A stretch of 64,000 nucleotides of DNA from Congeria kusceri (lineage: Eukaryota > Mollusca > Bivalvia > Myida > Dreissenidae), in contig CM051029.1 in assembly GCA_027627225.1 (NCBI GenBank), positions 18,609,656-18,673,655 on the forward strand, written 5' to 3'. The position numbers and the translations under genes are program-made. Below the pieces are notes generated by a model, which made no database searches, was not told the DNA's origin, and saw only the letters and a program-made list of their open reading frames with translations. Positions 58,006-64,000 of this stretch are shown piece by piece (the stretch's first letter is position 1; every line of letters begins with the position of its first letter).

Positions 58006-58919
58006 CATAACACATCTATTTCCTTTTCTATCCAAAACAATGAACAAGTTCTAACCCTAACCCAAATAATGACTGAAATGCCACTAAAAATGTTTTGCAA
58101 ATCCACAGAGTTACAGTTAGAGACATTGAATTAAAATGTACAAAACATCACATCCAAGCTCAACAAACCTGTTATAATGTCACATTCTTTAAATAATGTG
58201 TAAACATATTATTACAGCCATATCGGACACAAACCTATTAAACTAGTACCGTTTTAAAATACCCACAACCAAACTATCACTGTCATCATCTTTACGCTTT
58301 ACGCATCTCGTTCAATTGTCATTTATCAAGATAGGCAATATACTTATCCAGTTTTTATCAAAAATAGGAGCATATTATCATGTTAATTTATTGTCAGCTC
58401 TTTTAAATGCAGTTTTGGACAAAGAACCATCATAAATCATAAATCTTAGTGTACAGATCTTTAAAATGTTTTTCAGACCATAGCTAAACTTTCATGACAC
58501 AAGTAACGATCTTTAAAAAGGTTTTTGTCAAAATATCTGTGTGCAAAGTCTACAATATGAGCTCAATTTTAACGTGTTTAAAAACTAAAATGCTTTAAAT
58601 AACTTGAGACTACACAACCTAATCGGTTACCTCAAAATGCAACTTAAATATGAGTTCAAATGTTTACTCTGAGATCTGGATTTACACAGATTTTGAAACA
58701 AGATTTAAACAAGATCTCAAGTAATACATGTACGGATGTATGCAAAACTATTCACACAATAAGTCAATCAAACCTCTAGAGGCACTTAACTAATGGGCAT
58801 AAAACGCCACCAAGATAAACGTTTTTGTTATTGTTTTGAGTCAAGATTATATTGGAGGGCAATTAGGCCAACATAAAAATTAACTTTGTCTGCCATTGCC
58901 TACCTACCTGACGAAAAAG

Positions 58920-59213
58920 TTTGTTTGCTTGGATTTTTCGCCGTTTTCGACAGTATTTCAGTCATATAAACGGCGGTCAGTTAACCTACTCACACTTTTC
59001 CTGGGTAACCTGGTTTACCAGTACTGAGTGCACATACTTATGCCAGTAACTGACAACTGCCCTACTTGAATCAGAGGTAGGGGGGAGAATGGCCGTATAA
59101 ATAATTTCATGACCAATCCCTACACAAGTTATGTGGCCGGGCTGGGAATCGAACCCGCGATCCTCGGATTTATAGTCCAGCGCTCTACCAACTGTGCTAG
59201 CTGGCCTGACTTA
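58920..59213 (-). mobile_element. tRNA-derived SINE, family 1, copy 2
   Basis: The minus-strand head AGCTAGCACAGTTGGTAGAG, then CGCTGGACTATAAATCC and GGGTTCGATTCCCAGCC, has well-kept A- and B-boxes and an anticodon-arm-like hairpin. The body matches 22,150-22,462. Confidence 0.9.
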
Positions 59214-59479
59214 AAAGTTGTTTCTTTGTTAAATCAAAGCAGTTCTTTTTTTAATTCTGAATATTCTTTTTTTTCTTTGGGTTAAATAAAGCTCGCTCTT
59301 CCTTAATTTCGGTCGTTTTTCCATTGGGTTAATAAATTAACTGTATCCGCTAAACCCTTGCTTACAGGCAATATCAAAAGGCAATTCTAAGCATGTTTCA
59401 TCAAACTTGTGAAAACAACTGACTGTTGTCAGCATTCATTGTCTAATTAAAGTTGATTGCTAGCAAGCTCTTGTTATAT

Positions 59480-59541
59480 CAACAGACACTCGATTATAGT
59501 ATAAAAAAATTGCTTTTGATAACATAATCAAGTGTCTGTTG
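59480..59541. repeat. Small foldback: CAACAGACACTCGATTATAG inverted
   Basis: Arms of about 18-20 bases (59,480-59,499 and 59,524-59,541) around a 24-base AT-rich loop. Confidence 0.8.
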
Positions 59542-59559
59542 CTTTTGGTGAAAAAAAAG

Positions 59560-59660
59560 AGCAATTTTATGAATGATCCATTGGGCGCCAAATGTAGCGT
59601 ATAACACAGACATTGCGTCAGGCTACATTTGGCGCTCAATGGATCATTCATAAAATTGCT
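59560..59660 (+). repeat. Near-perfect hairpin, 39-bp arms, 23-base loop
   Basis: Left arm 59,560-59,598 and right arm 59,622-59,660 are complementary at 38 of 39 positions. The exception is a G-T pair, a wobble in plus-strand RNA. The size is compatible with a short foldback element or a microRNA-like precursor. No expression can be judged. Confidence 0.9.
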
Positions 59661-60424
59661 TTTTTTATCCCCCCCAAAAAATTGCCTACCTACGTACCTG
59701 TTACCAGCAACCTTGGGTAGGCAATGGCAAACAAGCAATTGTTTAAGGTTGGCCTTACAGCCTTGATCAGATACAATGCCATAAAGCGAGCATTGTGTAA
59801 AACAAAAGACTCTGCAGAAGTAAACGACACACCTATTTTACAGGGTGTTTAAGTTCATAATTTATTGTGTTTTGAAAATAACGGGCTTTCATTAACTTTT
59901 GAAAACTGGAACTTCCTGACCTCTGATTTTGGAAGTTTTGCTCATAATATTTGGAAGTTTTTACTGTATTGCGCTACATAAGTCCTGAGTATTTCAGAAA
60001 TGAAATTAAGTAATGTATAAAATTCAAGGTGTTTTTAAAGCCAGTTCTTTTTCATCAAGTGTTTATATGCCAATTTATTCAGTGAAAGAGGTTAACATTT
60101 AGATAAATTACTTAATTTTTGTTCTAACTTGTTCATCCTTATATGATGGAACTTCCATGGCTGAAATTTTGGAAGTTCTGCAACTTCCATGGCTGCAATT
60201 TTGGAAGTCCTGTGACAAAAACTGGGAGTAAATTACTCCCAAAAAAAAAGGAAGCCCTGAATTAACGGTTCATGTTGTTCTTGACTTTTTGTCACATTCA
60301 ATTCACAGGAAACATTGTATTACTTATCTTTCATTATTAACTACCAATCTCATTCAAATCATCTCCAGTCTGACACTTCTATATTATCCACTGGCTGGAG
60401 CTGATGACTTCGTATTAGGGTTCA

Positions 60425-60662
60425 CGTTCATACGACCTTTTCAAGAGCCAATCAAACTGTTGCCTTCAAAATGTTGCAGTATAACTTTATATGTAAACCA
60501 CAAAAACTATGCACAAAATCAACATGAACCTTGTATGTTTACTCGTTCATACGACCTTTTCATGAGCCAATCAAATTGTTGCCTTCAAAATGTTGCAGTA
60601 TAACTTTATATGTAAACCACAAAAACTATGCACAAAATCAACATGAACCTTGTATGTTTACT
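60425..60662. repeat. Tandem duplication, 119 bp, 2 copies
   Basis: CGTTCATACGACCTTTTCAA to CCTTGTATGTTTACT is repeated with very few differences. Confidence 0.93.
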
Positions 60663-61713
60663 CGCCTAAGGTACCAGTATATCGATTGTTATCCACGTGG
60701 AAATTAACTGTAAATGATTTATTCCCGAGGATCAGCTGGAAATGCATCACTTTTCAAAAACCCTTGCCAACCATTGCTGTGCAAAAAGCTATTTCATTGG
60801 GCGCAGCAGGGCTGATATTTTATTGTTCGGAAGGTCATTTAAACGTGACCTTCTATGCGATGTCTTCAGATCATAACAATGTTAAGATTTGATTTTAATG
60901 AGATTGTGTTTTTCTTGACTTTTTGTCACATTCAGTTCACTGGAAACATTGTATTACTTTTACATCCTTCATCTTTCATTATACTACCTACAGATGTATT
61001 CAATTAATGTGCATGTAATTGAAGTCAAATCGTTTTAAAACACAAGTAATTTCATGAAAGATTTTGCTTATTCTGTTGCTGCTGCTGCTGATGATGATGA
61101 TGAGGAGAAGGTGGTTGATAACAATGATGATATTGATGATTAAATGCTTATGCTTTAAAATTTTAATTGAATGATGAACATGATGATGATGATGATGAAA
61201 TATTAAATAATGATGATGATGATATCACATTAGGAAATCATAATACTTCTTATTATTAAAACCATTATTTAATTTTCAATGAAATATCTTTGGACACCAT
61301 ATAATAACATCACCACACACTTGACTTGCAATTACTTAAAGCGAGATACTATAATTGACCCTTTAATGACGCTATATAATTATCTACATGCTCATCTATT
61401 ACTGTCATTTATGGGGTCAAATTCCTGAGGCATGGGGGCTGGGGCAGAAGTGTATCTGCCTATTTTTCTTACTTTCTAACTTTCTATCACTGCAAAATCA
61501 CATGAAATCCACCAGTTCTAAAGACTTCCCTATAAATTAGTTATGAACAAAAGAACTCTAGTAACAGAGAAAATAATGGGATTTTCATTTTGTTGTATTA
61601 TTACAATTGTACACACAAAAAAAGAAAAAAAAATTGCAAATTTAAGACTGCGCAAATAAGCTGTTTTCAAGAATACGTGGAATTGAGCCACCAAAAATTA
61701 AATAAACTCTACT

Positions 61714-62052
61714 GCAGGGGTGTGGAAATATCAAAATTGTTAACTGGTCCATGGACAAGTTCATTGCAAAAATCGACTTGTCCCCAAGCAACAGTCACTT
61801 GTCCAAACAAAAAAAGGGTTTTTATTCCAGATCTTCCTGATATTTTTGTTCATTAAATTATAAATAAAGCACAATTTCTCATTCAAATGTATAAGGGTAT
61901 AATAATACGATAATTAGCTTCCAACTTAAACATCATTTTTACACCCTGAAATTGTACTTGTCCATGGACAAATAGACATGAAAAGTTCCCTTGTCCGACA
62001 GTATAATTACCCACGTTGGACAAGTCGGACATAGGATTTCCACATCCCTGTA
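61714..62052. mobile_element. Foldback element I, copy 2
   Basis: AGGGGTGTGGAAATATC at the left and GGATTTCCACATCCCTG at the right are inverted. Inner CCATGGACAAG blocks are shared with 46,290-46,622, in opposite orientation. It directly adjoins the 33-bp minisatellite. Confidence 0.88.
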
Positions 62053-62071
62053 CTTTAACAGTATTTTGCTT

Positions 62072-62405
62072 ACAAAATCCTGCAGTCAGACGGAGGAAAT
62101 CCTGCAGTCAGACTGAGGAAATCTCCACACAAAATCCTGCAGTCAGACGGAGGAAATCTCACAAAATCCTGCAGTCAGACGGAGGAAATCTCCTCACAAA
62201 ATCCTGCAGTCAGACAGAGGAAATCTCCTCACAAAATCCTGCAGTCAGATGGAGAAAATCCTGCAGTCAGACGGAGGAAATCCTGCAGTCAGACGGAGGA
62301 AATCTCCTCACAAAATCCTGCAGTCAGACAGAGGAAATCTCCTCACAAAATCCTGCAGTCAGACGGAGGAAATCTCCTAACAAAATCCTGTAGTCAGACG
62401 GAGGA
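62072..62405. repeat. Minisatellite, 33-bp unit with 21-bp variants, about 12 copies
   Basis: AATCCTGCAGTCAGACGGAG then GAAATCTCCTCAC repeats, with some shortened units lacking TCTCCTCACAAA. All lengths are multiples of 3, which keeps a plus-strand frame open. I do not call it a gene. Confidence 0.95.
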
Positions 62406-62420
62406 AGATTCACACACTTA

Positions 62421-62672
62421 GGCCAAAAAAAAAAAATTGTGTGTTTCGGGCAACGATCTCAAAAAAGTTAGGTAGGGTCAGGATTGAGGGGGGTTATTTA
62501 ACTGCTTTTTTTTAAAGACACATTTCGGTACAAAAAAACTTTGAAAATTATCTTAAATATTTACTAATACAGATTTCAAGGAAAACAACTGTCGCTAAAA
62601 ACTTGAGTGTTGGTTTATTTTTGCAAGGTAAGGTCGGGTTGCCCAAGACACAGTTTTTTTTTCTTTGGCCTA
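62421..62672. mobile_element. Foldback D-type element beside the polyGln exon
   Basis: TAGGCCAAAAAAAAAAAATT and TGTGTTTCGGGCAACG at the left are inverted with GGTTGCCCAAGACACAG and TTTGGCCTAA at the right. It ends about 40 bases from the exon donor. Confidence 0.88.
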
Positions 62673-62712
62673 AAAGTTACATATTTTATTTTAAAACTCA
62701 AATTTCTCGCAC

Positions 62713-62935
62713 CTGTGGGAAGACTCAAGCTCCGACGTTTGTTTCCGCGCGGCAACGGTGTCTGACCTCGTTGATGGTCCTTAATGCTTCGAGGCGGCCA
62801 CTGTGGTTGCTGTTGCTGTTGTTGTTGTTGCTGCTGGCGATGATGATGATGGCGGTGTTTTTTGTGCTGTTTGCTCTCGAAGGTCGCGCTGACCCCTTCC
62901 TTACTTTCCTCGACCTCTGCTATTTCCGACAGCAG
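62713..62935 (-). CDS. Candidate upstream coding exon with polyHis/polyGln tract
   Basis: The exon has 74 codons plus one base, starting in phase 0 and ending in phase 1. The acceptor reads TTTTTCTGATTCTCAG and the donor GTGCGA. The peptide opens with an acidic stretch (LLSEIAEVEESKEG), then a basic His run, ten consecutive Gln, a Pro/Trp-containing linker and a basic Ser-rich end (NKRRSLSLPT). It looks disordered and probably cytosolic or nuclear. The next exon must begin with two bases completing a codon. The large exon ending near 57,417 can do this through AG sites at its 5' edge, which would put the basic end directly before a hydrophobic segment. The link is inferred from phase alone. 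It could instead be an exon of another minus-strand gene. The CAG/CAT repeats make length variation likely. Confidence 0.5.
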
Positions 62936-64000
62936 CTGAGAATCAGAAAAACACAGGTCAAAATTTAACACAGATGGTCAAACTTTTATTCCCACAATTT
63001 CATCTTAAAACAAAATCCTTGATACACACAACATACAAGGTGTTGATTTCAAAAACACAAGAAGAGGGGTGAAAGTATTTAACCCGTTTTGGGACATTTG
63101 AGTTCACCAGAACTCTTCACATACCAACAGACCCAGCAAACTTTGGAACATTTAGTATACATGTATAAAGTTTTGCATTTACAGGAAGGAATAGCAGAAA
63201 AGAATCACACACCTAACCAGGGCCATCCCCTGTTTTATAAAATTTCTACAAAATACACAGTTTGGGTAATGAAATATCCATTTGGTTACAACTCTTCCTA
63301 CATACAACCTTACAAAATACGCAAAATAAACATGATTTCAATGCAGAATGTTCAATTTGGCTGAAGAACATTTTTATAAAAGTGTAGCCCTTCAAACCAT
63401 AGAACAGCTTATTTTAAGATCAAAACTCACTAGAAAAACATTTTTACCAGCAGGAAAACAAGAAAATATGATAATATCAATACGTTTAGTATTAAAATAA
63501 CCCACATACACGTTCAAAGATAGGAATTACTCCATTTTCTCCCCATTTCAGTCCAGTTCTACACAGCAACTATTCAGCAGTTCCATTTGCAGATACACAG
63601 ATATAAACCTCCAAATGGCTACACCATATCAGTACTTCAAGTTGTAGACACTAAACACATAAGGGTTGCCAAACATCAACTATTCACCGAAAAACGAAGG
63701 AGGCTTATCATCATATTATTCAAATATTTAAACAAATAAAATCTACCATATACTTCAACTCAATGACCTAAATTTATGTACTTATAATTTAACTAATCCA
63801 CAGTGTACAGAAACATTATTTTGTAATCTTTTTGTAATCTTTTGAATATTTTTGTCAATAAAGACAATGCTATTAATTACTTAACCACATACAAACAATA
63901 AAAAAAATTATCTTCAGTAAATTAATTGGTTCAAACTAATTTATGTACTTACAATTTAACAAATCCACAGTGTTTATAAGTATTATTTTGTAATCTATTG
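62936..64000 (-). other. AT-rich flank upstream of the polyGln exon
   Basis: I see no exon or repeat family except a diverged direct repeat: TTTATGTACTTATAATTTAA..CCACAGTGT at 63,773 and again at 63,942. It is probably intron of the same gene or its upstream flank. Confidence 0.6.

Larger units (their letters stand above)
58868..59757. repeat. Foldback element G, copy 2, invaded by a SINE and a hairpin
   Basis: Ends AGGCCAACATAAAAATTAAC..TGCCATTGCCTACCTACCTG and CCTTGGGTAGGCAATGGCAA..GGTTGGCCTTA are inverted. Compared with 27,037-27,553 it has two extra blocks: a SINE (58,920-59,213) and a palindromic segment (about 59,500-59,660). Confidence 0.85.
57418..62712 (-). other. Region between the large Ser-rich exon and the polyGln exon
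   Basis: Holds the foldback A fragment, a 29-bp repeat (57,780-58,005), foldback G with nested SINE and hairpin (58,868-59,757), a 119-bp duplication (60,425-60,662), GAT microsatellite patches (61,080-61,230), foldback I copy 2, a 33-bp minisatellite and a foldback D-type element. Bases 58,010-58,865 and 59,760-60,420 show nothing recognisable. Confidence 0.75.
140..62935 (-). other. ARHGEF4-like: Gene span: Asef/collybistin-type Rho guanine-nucleotide exchange factor (3' end outside window)
   Basis: This is a single minus-strand gene. Thirteen core exons (35,283 down to 140) have GT-AG borders and compatible phases at every join, and encode a conserved N-terminal region, SH3, DH and PH in the order typical of ARHGEF4 (Asef), SPATA13 (Asef2) and ARHGEF9 (collybistin). 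Such proteins load GTP onto Cdc42/Rac-type GTPases at the plasma membrane. In vertebrate Asef the SH3 domain holds the DH domain inactive until APC binds the N-terminal region. Wording such as [19 protein letters not shown] in the DH domain and [12 protein letters not shown] in the PH domain points to this group, slightly closer to ARHGEF4/SPATA13 than to ARHGEF9. Candidate alternative first exons lie at 38.9-40.3, 43.4 and 55.6-57.4 kb. The stop codon and 3' UTR are beyond base 1. The upstream limit is uncertain. Confidence 0.85.

Noticed and set aside
62016..62393. Plus-strand frame of 125 codons with PAVRRRKS/CSQTEEIS repeats
   Set aside because: 33-bp minisatellite with in-frame unit lengths, starting inside a foldback element; no other coding sign.
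62736..62880. Plus-strand Leu-rich frame opposite the polyGln exon
   Set aside because: It is the complement of CAG/CAT repeats, and the minus strand has proper splice borders.

Overview
This window looks like animal (metazoan) nuclear DNA. Coding sequence is sparse and split into short exons with GT-AG introns. The intervening DNA is AT-rich and crowded with minisatellites, foldback (MITE-like) elements and tRNA-derived SINEs. The repeat mix, and a short tRNA-free foldback element present about nine times, fit a bivalve mollusc, possibly a dreissenid mussel. The species guess is inference from memory, not shown by the sequence.

One gene explains nearly all convincing coding sequence. It lies on the minus strand and runs from at least 40,334 (probably 57,400 or 62,935) down to base 140, where it leaves the window. 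It encodes a Dbl-type Rho guanine-nucleotide exchange factor of the Asef/collybistin group (ARHGEF4, SPATA13, ARHGEF9), with the order conserved N-terminal region, SH3, DH (RhoGEF), PH. I traced 13 core exons from 35,283 to 140. All have GT-AG borders and all 12 joins keep one reading frame, giving 647 codons before the last C-terminal exon(s), which are outside the window.

Upstream of the core are three candidate alternative first coding exons, all ending in phase 0 as the first core exon requires: a 482-codon exon (38,889-40,334), a 38-codon exon with a membrane segment (43,416-43,529), and a 562- to 599-codon Ser-rich exon (55,619 to about 57,417). A polyHis/polyGln exon (62,713-62,935) may lie upstream of the last of these. 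The simplest reading is a gene with several promoters that puts different N-termini on one SH3-DH-PH core, two of them possibly membrane-anchored.

The rest is intron. It holds a 1.2-kb purine/pyrimidine inverted minisatellite (2.3-3.6 kb), 36- and 15-bp arrays beside the SH3 exon (10.1-11.1 kb), triplet microsatellites (16.9 and 18.2 kb), an array that has multiplied the 3' splice site and first bases of a coding exon (35.2-36.2 kb), an 85-bp array invaded by a foldback element (44.9-47.1 kb), a 30-bp array (48.6-49.2 kb), a 23-bp satellite of about 67 units (53.1-54.65 kb) and a long hairpin (59.5 kb). I found no convincing plus-strand gene, rRNA, functional tRNA or CRISPR array.
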